This document shows positions 1-8,769 of a DNA stretch of 39,908 bases, in pieces. Source of the DNA: an uncultured Clostridia bacterium (GTDB taxonomy: Bacteria > Bacillota > Clostridia > Christensenellales > Aristaeellaceae); the NCBI GenBank assembly GCA_947596085.1, contig CANQEW010000024.1, forward strand, positions 1-39,908, given 5' to 3'. Under the pieces are notes generated by a model that saw only the letters and a program-made list of their open reading frames with translations, was not told where the DNA came from and made no database searches. A program made the translations under genes and the position numbers. How positions within the stretch are numbered: position 1 is the stretch's first letter; each line of letters opens with the position of its first letter.

Positions 1-71
1 ATGCGTCCACTCAATTGGCTCTCCCCGCAGGAATCTTTACTTGCCTTTCTTCTCCAAGATGTTTGACAAAC

Positions 72-1940
72 CTACACTTCCGGCGCCGCGTCGTCCTGAT
101 GCAGCATCTGATAGACGTTTTCGGCGACATTTTTCGGCACCACGGCCGCGATTTCCTCCACACTGGCCGCTTTCAGCGCCTCCACAGTGGAAAAGTGGCG
201 CAAGAGCGCCTTGCGCCGGGCCTCTCCTACGCCCGGGACGGTCTCCAGCCGCGAGGCGACGGAGGCCTTGCTGCGCAGCTTGCGGTGGTGAGTGATGGCA
301 AAGCGGTGCGCCTCGTCGCGCAGGCGCTGGATCAGATGCAGCGCGTTGCTGTGGCGGTCGAGCAGTATGCTCTCGTCGCAATCCGGCAGCACGATCTCCT
401 CGATGCGCTTGGCGAGGCCGAACATCGGAATGTCCAGCCCCAGCGCGTGCATCGCGTCCTGGGCGGCGTTGAGCTGGCCCCGGCCGCCGTCGATGAGGAT
501 CAGGTCCGGCAGATCGGAGAATTTGCCGTCCTCGACCGCCTCTCCGGCGGCCCGGCGCTCCTCCATCTCCCTGAGACCATGGCGCAGGCGGCGGGTGATG
601 ACCTCGTGCATCGAGGCGAAATCGTTCGCGCCCTGCACGGTCTTGATGCGATAGATGCGGTACTGGTCGTTGCGGCTCACGCCGTCAATCATCACCACCT
701 GGCTGGCCACGGACAGCGAACCCTGGGTGTTGGAGATATCGTAACCCTCGATGCGTCGGGGGAAGTGCATCAGTCCCAGCACCTCTCCCAGCTCCTCCGC
801 CGCGCCCACGGTGCGCGCCCGGCTCGACGCGGCGCGCTTGTCGAGCTTTTCGGCCAGATCGCGGGCGTTCTTGAGCGCCATGCGCACCAGTTTCATCTTC
901 TCGCCGCGCATCGGCGCGAACAGGTAGGTGCGCCGCCCGTGAAGCTCCGTCAGAAGTTCCTCCACCACCGCTTTCTCCGGCGGATCTGCGGAGAGGATGA
1001 GCTCCGTGGGCGGCAGATTTTCGGGCGTGTAGTATTGCAGGATAAACTGGGTGATGACCTCGCCGGGAGACTCGTCGCCCGCGCCCTCCATGGTGAAGTT
1101 CTCCGAACCCAGCAGCCGCCCGCCGCGAATGTAGAGCATCTCCACCAGCGCGTCCGCGTCCCGGTGCAGCACGGCGATCACGTCGCGGTCGTCCTGGGCG
1201 GTGGAGATGGCCTTCTGCTTCTGCATCACGCTCTCCACGGCGCGAATGCGGTCGCGGTAGAGCGCGGCGCGCTCATAGTTCATCTGGGCGGCAGCCTCGC
1301 GCATGCGCGCGGTCAGCTCCTCGATCACGGGTGCGTGCCGGCCGCTGAGAAAGTCAATGACGCGCGCGACGATCTCCGCGTAGTCCTCTCTGGAAACCAG
1401 CCCCGCGCAGGGCGCGCGGCACTGGCCGATCTGATGGTAGACGCAGGGGCGGCGCGGTTTATTGGGATCGATTCGCCAGCCGCAGCTGCGGATGGGAAAC
1501 GTGGCGCGCACCACGTCCAGCACCTCGCGCACCACCGTCGCGCCTTGGTACGGGCCGAAGTAGCGCGCGCCGTCCTTCAACTGCCTGCGCACCAGCTCGG
1601 GGCGGGGGAAATCCTCCCGGGGATCGATGCGAATGTAGGGGTAGTGCTTGTCGTCCTTGAGCAGGATGTTGTAGTGGGGGCGGTGCATCTTGATGAGGTT
1701 GCACTCCAGGGCGAACGCCTCCAGCTCGCCGTCCACCAGCATGATGTCGAAGTCGTCCACCTTTTCCACCATGGCCCGCACCTTGGGCGTGTGGTTGCGG
1801 GAGGCGTGGAAGTACTGGGACACGCGATTCTTGAGGTTCTTCGCCTTGCCCACGTAGATGATCTTTCCCTCGGACTTCATCAGATAGCAGCCCGGGGAAT
1901 CGGGAAGGTTGTGCAGCTTCCACTCGAGTTCGGCGTTCAC
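72..1940 (-). CDS. uvrC: UvrC, excinuclease ABC subunit C
   Basis: The UvrC nuclease makes the two incisions around bulky DNA lesions after UvrA/UvrB recognition. At 622 residues it has the usual family length and all expected parts. There is an N-terminal GIY-YIG nuclease (PGCYLM...IIYVGKAKNLKNR, residues about 13-90). A four-Cys cluster follows at about 150-180 (CGW...CVYHQIGQCRAPC), the position of the Fe-S ligands known in E. coli UvrC. Next come a UVR helix (MNYERAALYRDRI), the RNase H-like second nuclease, and a C-terminal helix-hairpin-helix (VPGVGEARRKALLRHF). The start is GTG, overlapping the stop of the upstream ABC permease by four bases (GTGA), with AAGGTGAG before it, so translation is probably coupled. 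It is the last gene of a minus-strand operon, and no clear terminator is visible in bases 1-71. Confidence 0.97.
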   Translation of the reverse strand: MNAELEWKLHNLPDSPGCYLMKSEGKIIYVGKAKNLKNRVSQYFHASRNHTPKVRAMVEKVDDFDIMLVDGELEAFALECNLIKMHRPHYNILLKDDKHYPYIRIDPREDFPRPELVRRQLKDGARYFGPYQGATVVREVLDVVRATFPIRSCGWRIDPNKPRRPCVYHQIGQCRAPCAGLVSREDYAEIVARVIDFLSGRHAPVIEELTARMREAAAQMNYERAALYRDRIRAVESVMQKQKAISTAQDDRDVIAVLHRDADALVEMLYIRGGRLLGSENFTMEGAGDESPGEVITQFILQYYTPENLPPTELILSADPPEKAVVEELLTELHGRRTYLFAPMRGEKMKLVRMALKNARDLAEKLDKRAASSRARTVGAAEELGEVLGLMHFPRRIEGYDISNTQGSLSVASQVVMIDGVSRNDQYRIYRIKTVQGANDFASMHEVITRRLRHGLREMEERRAAGEAVEDGKFSDLPDLILIDGGRGQLNAAQDAMHALGLDIPMFGLAKRIEEIVLPDCDESILLDRHSNALHLIQRLRDEAHRFAITHHRKLRSKASVASRLETVPGVGEARRKALLRHFSTVEALKAASVEEIAAVVPKNVAENVYQMLHQDDAAPEV

Positions 1941-2713
1941 AGGCTCACCTTTTTCTGAAGGAGCACCGCGCTCGCGGCGGTGCAGGCGCAGGTCAGAATA
2001 ATGTGCAACAGCGACGCGGGCAGGGAGGCCAGCAGCGCTTCCTCATAGCTCGCGTACAGTTCCACCTCCGGCAGGATGCGGTTTTCCAGCCAGGCCAGCA
2101 GCGCGAAGAGCGCAAGGAAGAAGAGCGCGGATACCAGACCGCGCAGCTTTCCCTCCCGCAGGAGCGTTGCGCTCAGGGTGACGGACAGGTAACTGAATCC
2201 CACGATCACCAGGATCGAACCCAGAATTTCCACCGCCGCGCACAGTGCGGTCGCGGCGAGCTGCGCGGGGCTCAGGCCGATCTGTGCCAGGCCATAGCGA
2301 ATCAGGTTGAGGAAGCCCTCAATCTGCTGCGTCTGTTCCACCATCTCTGCGAAGGCCATCGTGGCCGACGCGCCCAGCGCCAGCGCCGTGACCGCCAGCA
2401 TCAGCGCGGCGAAGGCCAGCGAGAACAGCAGCTTGCCGAAGAGGATGCTCATCGTCGAGCGCGGCACCATCATCAGCAAATAGCCCGTGCGCCCGCGCAG
2501 TTCGCTCGAATAGGCGGAGATGCCGCGCGTCAGCGCATAGAAGAAGGCGGCGAGGGCGTAGAGAAAGAGAAAGATCGTGGACAGGGCCAGCAGGCTCTCC
2601 TTGCCGAGCGCCTTGCCAAAGGGCGCGAGCAAAAACAGTCCCGCCGCGACCAGCAGCATCACCAGAAGGCTCGTGCGGTTCTTGCGGAATTCGTACTTGA
2701 TGATCGTCAGCAC
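1937..2713 (-). CDS. ABC-2 type exporter permease
   Basis: This 258-residue integral membrane protein has a short basic N-terminus (MLTIIKYEFRKNRTS) followed by about six hydrophobic segments. That is the usual plan of ABC-2 permeases working with a separate ATPase. It overlaps the upstream ATPase gene by seven bases, so the two form one exporter. The substrate cannot be read from sequence; such small pairs often export peptides or drugs or respond to envelope stress. The position between cell-wall genes and uvrC does not settle the role. Confidence 0.85.
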   Translation of the reverse strand: MLTIIKYEFRKNRTSLLVMLLVAAGLFLLAPFGKALGKESLLALSTIFLFLYALAAFFYALTRGISAYSSELRGRTGYLLMMVPRSTMSILFGKLLFSLAFAALMLAVTALALGASATMAFAEMVEQTQQIEGFLNLIRYGLAQIGLSPAQLAATALCAAVEILGSILVIVGFSYLSVTLSATLLREGKLRGLVSALFFLALFALLAWLENRILPEVELYASYEEALLASLPASLLHIILTCACTAASAVLLQKKVSL

Positions 2714-3405
2714 TGCGCGTCACCTCCATACACCTCGCGATAGAGATCCTCCAGCGACCGCTCGCCGCAGAGCTCGTCGAGCGTCCCGGCGCGCACCAGC
2801 TCGCCGTGGCTCAAAAACAGGCTGCGATTGGCGACGACCTCCGCCTGCTCCACCAGGTGGGTGGAAATGAGCAGGATGCGTCCCGCGTCCCGGCGCGCGG
2901 CGATCTCTTCGATCACCCAGTCCCGGGTGAGCATGTCCACGCCGTTGATCGGCTCGTCGAACATCATCACCTCCGCGTCCCGGCTCAGCGCCAGCGCCAG
3001 GCGGAGCTTCGCGCTCATGCCCGAGGACAGAGTGCGGATGCGCGCGTCCATGGGGAGCTGTCCGCGCTCGACGCGGGCTTCATAGGCGGAAAAATCGAAA
3101 TCTGAAAAGAAGTCCGCGTAGTACTTTCCCGCGTCGCGCGCGGTCATGTAGCTGTAAAAGTAATTCTCCGTGGGCATGTAGGCCACGCGGCGCTTGGTGG
3201 CCGTGCCGATGGGAACGCCGTCCAGCGCGATCTCCCCCGCGCAGGGGCTCGTCAAACCGGCGATCAGCTTCATTAGCGTGGTCTTGCCGCTGCCGTTCGG
3301 GCCGAGCAGCAGGCAGACATCGCCGCCGTTCAGTTCAAAACTCACGTCCCGCAGCGCATACACGCCATGGTACTTCCGACTCAAATTTTTCGCGCACAGT
3401 TTCAT
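2707..3405 (-). CDS. ABC transporter ATP-binding protein
   Basis: This 232-residue nucleotide-binding subunit should energise the adjacent permease. Visible motifs are Walker A (GPNGSGKTT, about residues 34-42), a slightly divergent signature (LSSGMSAKLRLALAL), Walker B with catalytic Glu (EVMMFDEP) and an H-loop (LLISTHLVEQAE). It resembles the CcmA/BcrA-type subfamily of single-domain ATPases. Its stop overlaps the permease start. It begins ten bases after the penicillin-binding protein stop, so it is co-transcribed with the cell-wall genes. The substrate is unknown. Confidence 0.9.
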   Translation of the reverse strand: MKLCAKNLSRKYHGVYALRDVSFELNGGDVCLLLGPNGSGKTTLMKLIAGLTSPCAGEIALDGVPIGTATKRRVAYMPTENYFYSYMTARDAGKYYADFFSDFDFSAYEARVERGQLPMDARIRTLSSGMSAKLRLALALSRDAEVMMFDEPINGVDMLTRDWVIEEIAARRDAGRILLISTHLVEQAEVVANRSLFLSHGELVRAGTLDELCGERSLEDLYREVYGGDAQC

Positions 3406-3415
3406 AACGCACTCC

Positions 3416-4822
3416 TCAATTCACGCATTCAATCGCCAGTTTCAGCGCCTTTGACGCCAGCTCCGAGGCGAGCTGGCTGCCCGCGCCGCCCTGCTCCACC
3501 ACCACAGACACGGCGAAGGGGTGGGCGTCGTCGTATACGAAGCCGGTGTACCAGGCGTTGGTGGCGACGTTTTTGTCGTTGCTGGTCTCCGCCGAGCCGG
3601 TCTTGCCGCAGACGGTATAGCCGGAGATCGCCGCGCGCTTCGCGGTGCCGGATTTCACGGCGCCGTACATGTACTTCGCCACGGTCTGCGCCGCGTCCGC
3701 GCTCATCACCTGCCGGTAGACCCGGCTCTCGCCGCGGCGGGTGACCTGCCCCAGCGAAGTTTCGACCTTTTTGACGAGGTAGGGCTGCATCATCGCGCCG
3801 CCGTTGGCCACGGCGCCGGAGATCATCGCCATGTGCAGCGGCGTGACCAGCACCTCGCCCTGGCCGATGCCCGCCCAGACGAGGCCGTTCATGTTGCGCA
3901 CGCCGGTGGGGAAGGACGAGTTGTAGATCATGAAGTCACCGAACTTGAAGTTCTCGTTGAAGCCGAACTTCTCGGCGGTGGCGCGCAGACGGTCCAGCCC
4001 GAGCTGGTAGGCCAGCTTGCCAAAGGTCACGTTGCAGCTCTGGGCGAAGGCGGTCTGCAGCCCGATCTCCCCGTGGGAGGTGCGGCCGGACATGCAGTTG
4101 ATGCTGCCGCCCTCGTACTCCCAGACGCCGGAGCAGGTGAAGCGCTGCTGGACGACCGCCGGATCGTAGTCCAGCGCGCAGGCGAGGGTCACGATCTTGA
4201 ACACCGAGCCCGGCGTGTACAGTCCCTGCAGGCAGCGATTCAGATAGGCGGTATCCGCCACGCCCTCGCCGGCGGCGTTGGCCGCGTAGGGATCGTAGTT
4301 GGGCAGGGAGACCATGGCCAGGATCTCGCCGGTCTTGTAGTTGGTCACGCACACCGCGCCGCTGTAGCCCTCGGGAAAGAGGCGCGCGATGCCCGCCTGA
4401 AGCTGCGCGTCCACGGTCAGCTGCAGGCTGGAGCCCACGTGTCGGGCGTTGTTGAACAGCTCCACCAGGCGGTCGGTGAGGCTCGTGGAAAGATCGAGCA
4501 GCGTGGCGGAGAAGAAGTTCTCCACGCCCGAGCCGGACATGCCTGCGGTATCGCCCACGGTCTGGCTGAGGGCGCGGCGGGCGGCCTCGTCGGCGAGATA
4601 CGCGCGCTCGCCCTGAGCGTTCGTGGTGGCGAGCACCACGCCGTCGCGGTCGAGGATGTCGCCGCGCTGGGAATTGGTGTGCGCGAGGCGGGGATTGTAG
4701 GCGGTGGAGGCCCAGGCGTCGCCCTGGGTGTAGACCGTGTAGCCAAACCACACGCCCGCGCCGATGAACAGCGCCAGTACGAGGTAGCCCACCCTGCGCA
4801 TGTTGCGCCGAAGCTCCTTCAC
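3416..4822 (-). CDS. Class B penicillin-binding protein (FtsI/PBP2-type transpeptidase)
   Basis: This 468-residue peptidoglycan transpeptidase has one N-terminal membrane segment (GYLVLALFIGAGVWFGYTV). A dimerisation region beginning RGDILDRDGVVLA follows. The penicillin-binding domain carries all three motifs: SVFK with the nucleophile near Ser206 (TPGSVFK), SCN (AQSCNVTFGK) and KTG (VCGKTGSAET). I chose the GTG at 4822 because it overlaps the FtsW stop (GTGA) and has AAGGAGGAG eight bases upstream; the open frame runs further up but only as a shadow of ftsW. FtsW-type glycosyltransferases and class B PBPs act as a pair, and the coupling here supports that. The size and FHA-FtsW-PBP order recall the PbpA group of Gram-positives. 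Confidence 0.93.
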   Translation of the reverse strand: MKELRRNMRRVGYLVLALFIGAGVWFGYTVYTQGDAWASTAYNPRLAHTNSQRGDILDRDGVVLATTNAQGERAYLADEAARRALSQTVGDTAGMSGSGVENFFSATLLDLSTSLTDRLVELFNNARHVGSSLQLTVDAQLQAGIARLFPEGYSGAVCVTNYKTGEILAMVSLPNYDPYAANAAGEGVADTAYLNRCLQGLYTPGSVFKIVTLACALDYDPAVVQQRFTCSGVWEYEGGSINCMSGRTSHGEIGLQTAFAQSCNVTFGKLAYQLGLDRLRATAEKFGFNENFKFGDFMIYNSSFPTGVRNMNGLVWAGIGQGEVLVTPLHMAMISGAVANGGAMMQPYLVKKVETSLGQVTRRGESRVYRQVMSADAAQTVAKYMYGAVKSGTAKRAAISGYTVCGKTGSAETSNDKNVATNAWYTGFVYDDAHPFAVSVVVEQGGAGSQLASELASKALKLAIECVN

Positions 4823-6111
4823 AGGCCCACCTCCTCCTTGAGCGCCACGCGCTCGATGTCCGTGGCCTCGTCCTCGGCGTTGAGCGACGAGATGCCCAAC
4901 AGCAGACCCATCGAGAAGAATGTGCTCACCAGAGAGGATCCACCGTAGCTCACCAGCGGCAGCGTCACGCCCGTCAGCGGCAGCATCTTGGTGTTGCCGC
5001 CGATGATGAGCAGCGCCTGCAGGCCGAAGATCGCCACCAGCCCGAAGGCGGTCAGCGAGTGGAAGCTGGTGCGGGCGTTCATCGCCACGATCAGCCCACG
5101 CAGTATGATGAGCACATACACCGCCATCAGTCCCAACGAGAAGATCAGACCGAATTCCTCGGCGACGGAGGTGAATATGAAGTCCGAATGATACAGCGGC
5201 ACGTTGCGGGGCATGCCCAGGCCAAGCCCCGCGCCGAACATCCCGCCGGAGCCGATGGCCGCCAGCGCGCGCACGATTTGATAGCCTCCGTTTTGCGGAT
5301 CGGCCCAGGGGTTCTGCCAGCAGGCCACGCGGTTCTGCACGTAGGGCAGCGCCTCGTAGGCGATCACCGCCGCGCCCGCGCCCATCGCGAGCCCCGCACC
5401 GCACAGCAGCGCGTTGGAGCTGGCCGCGTAGTACATCAGCACCGTGGTCAGAAAGTACAAGAGCACCGCGCCCAGGTCGCGCTCCGAGAGCAGTATGCCG
5501 CAGCAGAGCGCCGCGAACGCGATGGGCGGCAGGCAGCGCTCGAAGCGCGGCCGGTTGCAGAAGCCCGCGGCCAGCACCAGGATCAGCACCGGCTTCATAA
5601 ACTCGCTGGGCTGGACGGTCATCTTGTTGCGGATCAGCACGATCCAGTTGCGCGCGCCGTCGTGCCACTCGCCGATCGCCCAGGGGGACGCCAGCGCCAG
5701 CAGGCACAGCGCGGCCAGCGGAACGGCGAACCTGCGCCAGCTTGTCCAGCCGCGCATGAACAGCACTCCGGCGAACAGGGCGAACACGCCCGCCGCCGCG
5801 AAGATTGCCTGGCTGCGGGGCGTGTCCTCCGAGGGACAGACAGCCGAGAGCGTGATGATCCCCACAGAGCACAGAAATAATACCAGGATCAGAATCGCCC
5901 GGTCCACCGGCCAGATCGAACCCATCAGATTCGCAACGAGCAGCGTCGTCAGCGGCACCGCGATCAGCAGGATCAGCGGAAAGGGGCTTTCGTTGTCGGG
6001 CCGCAGCGCCAACAGGCCGAGCGCCAGCACCTGAAAGATCACCACCGACGTGAGCAGCAGGCGCGTATTTGTGCGCATCAGCGCCCTGCGCATCCGTTCC
6101 GCCTTACGCAT
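4819..6111 (-). CDS. FtsW/RodA/SpoVE-family peptidoglycan glycosyltransferase
   Basis: This 430-residue SEDS protein has about ten membrane segments and polymerises lipid II, working with the class B PBP encoded next to it. Family stretches include NWIVLIRNKMTVQPSEFMKP, a GAGLGLGMPRNVPLYHSDFIFTS-like loop (written here only as landmarks), and the C-terminal LPLVSYGGSS typical of SEDS proteins. The first ATG at 6111 is preceded by AGGAAGGGAGG at good spacing, and the N-terminus is basic before the first helix. The frame continues upstream only as an antisense/shifted shadow of the Nudix gene. Whether it serves division, elongation or sporulation cannot be decided here. Confidence 0.92.
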   Translation of the reverse strand: MRKAERMRRALMRTNTRLLLTSVVIFQVLALGLLALRPDNESPFPLILLIAVPLTTLLVANLMGSIWPVDRAILILVLFLCSVGIITLSAVCPSEDTPRSQAIFAAAGVFALFAGVLFMRGWTSWRRFAVPLAALCLLALASPWAIGEWHDGARNWIVLIRNKMTVQPSEFMKPVLILVLAAGFCNRPRFERCLPPIAFAALCCGILLSERDLGAVLLYFLTTVLMYYAASSNALLCGAGLAMGAGAAVIAYEALPYVQNRVACWQNPWADPQNGGYQIVRALAAIGSGGMFGAGLGLGMPRNVPLYHSDFIFTSVAEEFGLIFSLGLMAVYVLIILRGLIVAMNARTSFHSLTAFGLVAIFGLQALLIIGGNTKMLPLTGVTLPLVSYGGSSLVSTFFSMGLLLGISSLNAEDEATDIERVALKEEVGL

Positions 6112-6164
6112 GGCCCGGCCTCCCTTCCTAATAAATTGCGGTTTGAAATTCTGGTTCGCGCTCT

Positions 6165-6995
6165 CTATGGATTCCGTCCCTCGATGAACGCCCGGATCAT
6201 GTCGTTGGTCAGGCTCACGCCGTCGGCGGGAATTTCCAATTCGTCCCGGGCGTACCAGCCCGCCATGGAGAGCTCGCTTCGATCCAGCGTGATCTCGGGC
6301 GAACCGTCCAGTTCGGCAAAGTAACCAATCAGCAGGTCGCTTTCGATGCCCCAGGGCTGGGTGGTCCAGTAGCGCAGGTTCTTTACGCGAAGCCCGGTCT
6401 CCTCGAAGACCTCGCGCCGCACGGTGTCCTCGGCGGTCTCGCCGATCTCGGTAAATCCCGCCACCAGCGCATAGTTCTTGTAGGTTCGGCCCGCGTAGCG
6501 CGTGAGCAGGATTCGATCCTCGTGCACCACCGCCGCGATAATCGCGGGACAAATCTTCGGAAAGATCATGTTGCCGCAGCGCGGACAGGAGAGCATCCGC
6601 TGCCGTTCGTCGTGGCGCGTGGGGGCTCCGCAGCGGCCGCAGAAGCGGTTGTCCCGGTACCAGACGTAGAGGTGCCAGGCGGTCATCTCCGCGTAGACCT
6701 CGTGCCGGGGATTCAGCCGCCGGTGGGAGCGCACGTCGTCGTAGAAGAAGCCCTCGGGAAGCGGAAAGCCGTCGCGCAGGCCGGCGAGAAAGTAGTCCGT
6801 CTCCCCCACGCGAAACAGGTACGCGCTGCGCTCGATTCCCTCCGCGAGCTGCGCCCAATCAGGCAGAACCAGCGCGTCCTCCCGCCGGGAGACGAGCGCG
6901 GCGCTTTCCCGAAATACGCAAACCTTCGCGTCCGGCGTTGGGCGCGTGGGGCGATACTGATTGTCCAGCCGCAACGGGTCGATCTCCTGAATCAT
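6165..6995 (-). CDS. nudC: NudC-type NADH/NAD-capped RNA pyrophosphatase (Nudix, zinc ribbon)
   Basis: This 276-residue Nudix hydrolase has the NudC architecture: a variable N-terminal domain, a four-Cys zinc ribbon (CGRCGAPT...CPRCGNMIF), then the Nudix fold. The Nudix box reads GFTEIGETAEDTVRREVFEE followed by TGL and matches GX5EX7REUXEEXGU. Behind it is QPWGIESDLL, the NudC-specific variant of the SQPWPFPxS signature that selects dinucleotide substrates. Family enzymes cleave NAD(H) and NAD-capped RNA to nicotinamide mononucleotide products. The gene sits between the FHA and ftsW genes, 18 and 53 bases away, so it is probably in the same transcript. A cell-wall role is not implied by the protein itself. 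Confidence 0.88.
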   Translation of the reverse strand: MIQEIDPLRLDNQYRPTRPTPDAKVCVFRESAALVSRREDALVLPDWAQLAEGIERSAYLFRVGETDYFLAGLRDGFPLPEGFFYDDVRSHRRLNPRHEVYAEMTAWHLYVWYRDNRFCGRCGAPTRHDERQRMLSCPRCGNMIFPKICPAIIAAVVHEDRILLTRYAGRTYKNYALVAGFTEIGETAEDTVRREVFEETGLRVKNLRYWTTQPWGIESDLLIGYFAELDGSPEITLDRSELSMAGWYARDELEIPADGVSLTNDMIRAFIEGRNP

Positions 6996-7013
6996 GGATG
7001 AGAGCGCCTCCGA

Positions 7014-7685
7014 TCAAAAGTCGTCGTAATCGTCATAATCGTCGTATTCATCATACGCGTCCGGCCCTCCGGCGTTGCTGGGCCCGTCCCAGCGCTGCGC
7101 GGCGGCGGGATTCGCCCGAAACAGGTCGTCGGGCTCGAGCGCGTCCTCGTCGGATTCGAAGAAATCCTCGCCGTACTCCTCCCGGCCGCGCTTGCGGCGC
7201 GGCTTGCGGCGGCGCGCTTCCGGCACGGGATTGCCGCCGTCGGTGAGCACCAGCATCAGCCGCACACCGCCCACCTGCAGCACGTCGCCGTCCTGCAGCA
7301 GCAGCTCCCGCGCGGACCTTCCCGCGCCGTCGGCGATGCGCAGATTCGCGTGGCCGCGCACGAACACGCCCTCGTCGGTCATCTGATAGATGGCGTGGCG
7401 GCCGCGCACGCTGTGGTGGCGGACGCGAATGTCCGCGCGGCGGCTCGAGCCGATGGTCCCCTCCAGCGTCAGCGGGTAGCGCATGCCGGATTTGGCGCGC
7501 TCGCCGCCGTCCATCACCAGCAGTTCGCCGATGATGCCCGTGTCCGGGGAGAGCTTGCGCAGCCGCGCGGCGCGCTGGCTGTCCACCGACGCGCCGAACC
7601 ATGCCCGGATCACGATCAGTACGATCAGCGCGGCGAAAACGTAGCGCATCGCCAGCGCCAGCAGTTCGTAGGTATTCGTGGACAT
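7014..7685 (-). CDS. Membrane-anchored FHA-domain protein
   Basis: I place the start at the ATG at 7685, which has GGAAGGAG eight bases upstream; 223 residues result. An N-terminal helix (YVFAALIVLIVIRAWFG) anchors it in the membrane. A forkhead-associated domain at about 60-145 has the GSSRRADIRVRHHSVRGRHA core, with the conserved Gly-Ser and Ser-x-x-His positions that bind phosphothreonine. A basic linker (RRRKPRRKRGR) and an acidic tail ending in DEYDDYDDYDDF follow. FHA proteins encoded with FtsW and a PBP are known in Gram-positives, where they connect Ser/Thr kinase signalling to wall synthesis. No kinase gene is visible in this window. It is the first gene of the operon. Confidence 0.88.
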   Translation of the reverse strand: MSTNTYELLALAMRYVFAALIVLIVIRAWFGASVDSQRAARLRKLSPDTGIIGELLVMDGGERAKSGMRYPLTLEGTIGSSRRADIRVRHHSVRGRHAIYQMTDEGVFVRGHANLRIADGAGRSARELLLQDGDVLQVGGVRLMLVLTDGGNPVPEARRRKPRRKRGREEYGEDFFESDEDALEPDDLFRANPAAAQRWDGPSNAGGPDAYDEYDDYDDYDDF

Positions 7686-7721
7686 GCGCCGCGCTCCTTC
7701 CCGGATAAATCTCCAGTCTCC

Positions 7722-7750
7722 ATTATAATCCGCGAGCGCGGCCCGCGCAA
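7722..7750 (-). promoter_or_regulatory. Sigma-A type promoter for the FHA-to-uvrC operon
   Basis: On the minus strand, TTGCGC (7745-7750) and TATAAT (7722-7727) are separated by 17 bases. The -10 lies 37 bases before the FHA start codon. This is the only good promoter seen upstream of the seven-gene minus operon. Confidence 0.65.
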
Positions 7751-7864
7751 GCGCCTTTCCCTGCGCGCGGGGCAGATGTACGCGGAAGATCACAATCGCG
7801 CTGGATTTTCAACACAAACGGACAGAAATCGTCGCATTTCTCGCAAACCATGGGGGCGGCCGCG

Positions 7865-7873
7865 TGTTATAAT
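7865..7873 (+). promoter_or_regulatory. Extended -10 promoter for the TSUP gene
   Basis: TGTTATAAT carries a perfect -10 hexamer with the TGn extension, 42 bases before the TTG start of the TSUP permease. No convincing -35 is present, as is common for extended -10 promoters. Confidence 0.5.
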
Positions 7874-7915
7874 GGATCATGGTGAGTTGTAGTTGTACTT
7901 TGGAGATGAATCGCC

Positions 7916-8671
7916 TTGGAATTGAGCGCGCGGACCTACCTGATCGTGCTTCCCCTGATCTTTCTGGCGTCGCTGGTGGACTCCATCAGCGGCGGCGGCG
8001 GGCTGATCTCGCTGCCGGCCTACAGCCTGGCCGGGCTGGATTACGGCTTGGCCTCGGGCTGCAACAAGTTCAGCTCGTCGGCGGGAACGATCATGGCGAC
8101 GATCCGCTACTTCCGGGGCGGCAAGATTCTGTGGAAGCCCGCGCTCGCGGCCGCCGTGGGCGCGCTGCCGGGCGCCTGGCTGGGCACGGAACTCTCGATG
8201 CTGCTGGGCACGCGCGTCATGAGCGTCTTCATGATCTGCGCCACGCCGGTGGTGGGGGTGTTCGTGGCGCTGAAGAAGGATCTGTCCGCCAAGCCCAAGC
8301 CCGTGACGCGGAAGACGCTGGCGATCTGCCTGCTCACCGGCTTTGCCACGGGAACCTACGACGGCTTCTTCGGCCCGGGTACCGGCACGTTTCTCATCCT
8401 GCTGCTGACCGCGCTCACCGGAATGGACATGGTGACCGCGTCGGCCACATCCAAGCCGGTGAATCTTGCCAGCAACCTCTCCTCGTTGATCGCGCGCATC
8501 GCGGCGGGTCAGGTGCTGTTCGCGCTGGCGATTCCTGCCATGTGCTTCAGCATGACCGGGGGTTGGATCGGTTCGAAGCTGGCGATGACGCGGGGCGCGA
8601 AGTTCATCCGCTTCGTGATGCTGGGCGTGCTCGCGCTGCTGGTGGCGCGGCTGATCGCGGATCTGCTCTGA
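7916..8671 (+). CDS. TSUP-family (TauE/SafE-like) membrane transporter
   Basis: This 251-residue membrane protein has about eight hydrophobic segments and the TSUP hallmarks: an N-terminal DSISGGGGLISLPA motif and a second-half copy, GPGTGTFLILLLTALTG, reflecting the internal repeat of the family. TSUP proteins move sulfite, sulfoacetate and other small organosulfur or carboxylate anions; the substrate here is not known. The start appears to be TTG at 7916 with GGAG ten bases upstream, because the nearby ATG at 7906 is out of frame. The gene is divergent from the FHA operon and apparently monocistronic. Confidence 0.88.
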   Translation: MELSARTYLIVLPLIFLASLVDSISGGGGLISLPAYSLAGLDYGLASGCNKFSSSAGTIMATIRYFRGGKILWKPALAAAVGALPGAWLGTELSMLLGTRVMSVFMICATPVVGVFVALKKDLSAKPKPVTRKTLAICLLTGFATGTYDGFFGPGTGTFLILLLTALTGMDMVTASATSKPVNLASNLSSLIARIAAGQVLFALAIPAMCFSMTGGWIGSKLAMTRGAKFIRFVMLGVLALLVARLIADLL

Positions 8672-8769
8672 GAGGGGACAAAAATATTCCGGCGGCCGTT
8701 TGAGCGGTCCCCGAGCGCCGATACTGATGGCGCGGGGCCGGAGCTCCGACGAACGCGGAGGGAAGAGAC

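Noticed and set aside
15-1958. A 647-codon open frame on the plus strand opposite uvrC
   Set aside because: It is an antisense shadow of uvrC in GC-rich DNA, with low-complexity His/Val/Ala-rich text and no recognisable domain. The same applies to the long frames opposite the PBP, caspase-like, dnaX and sulfatase genes.
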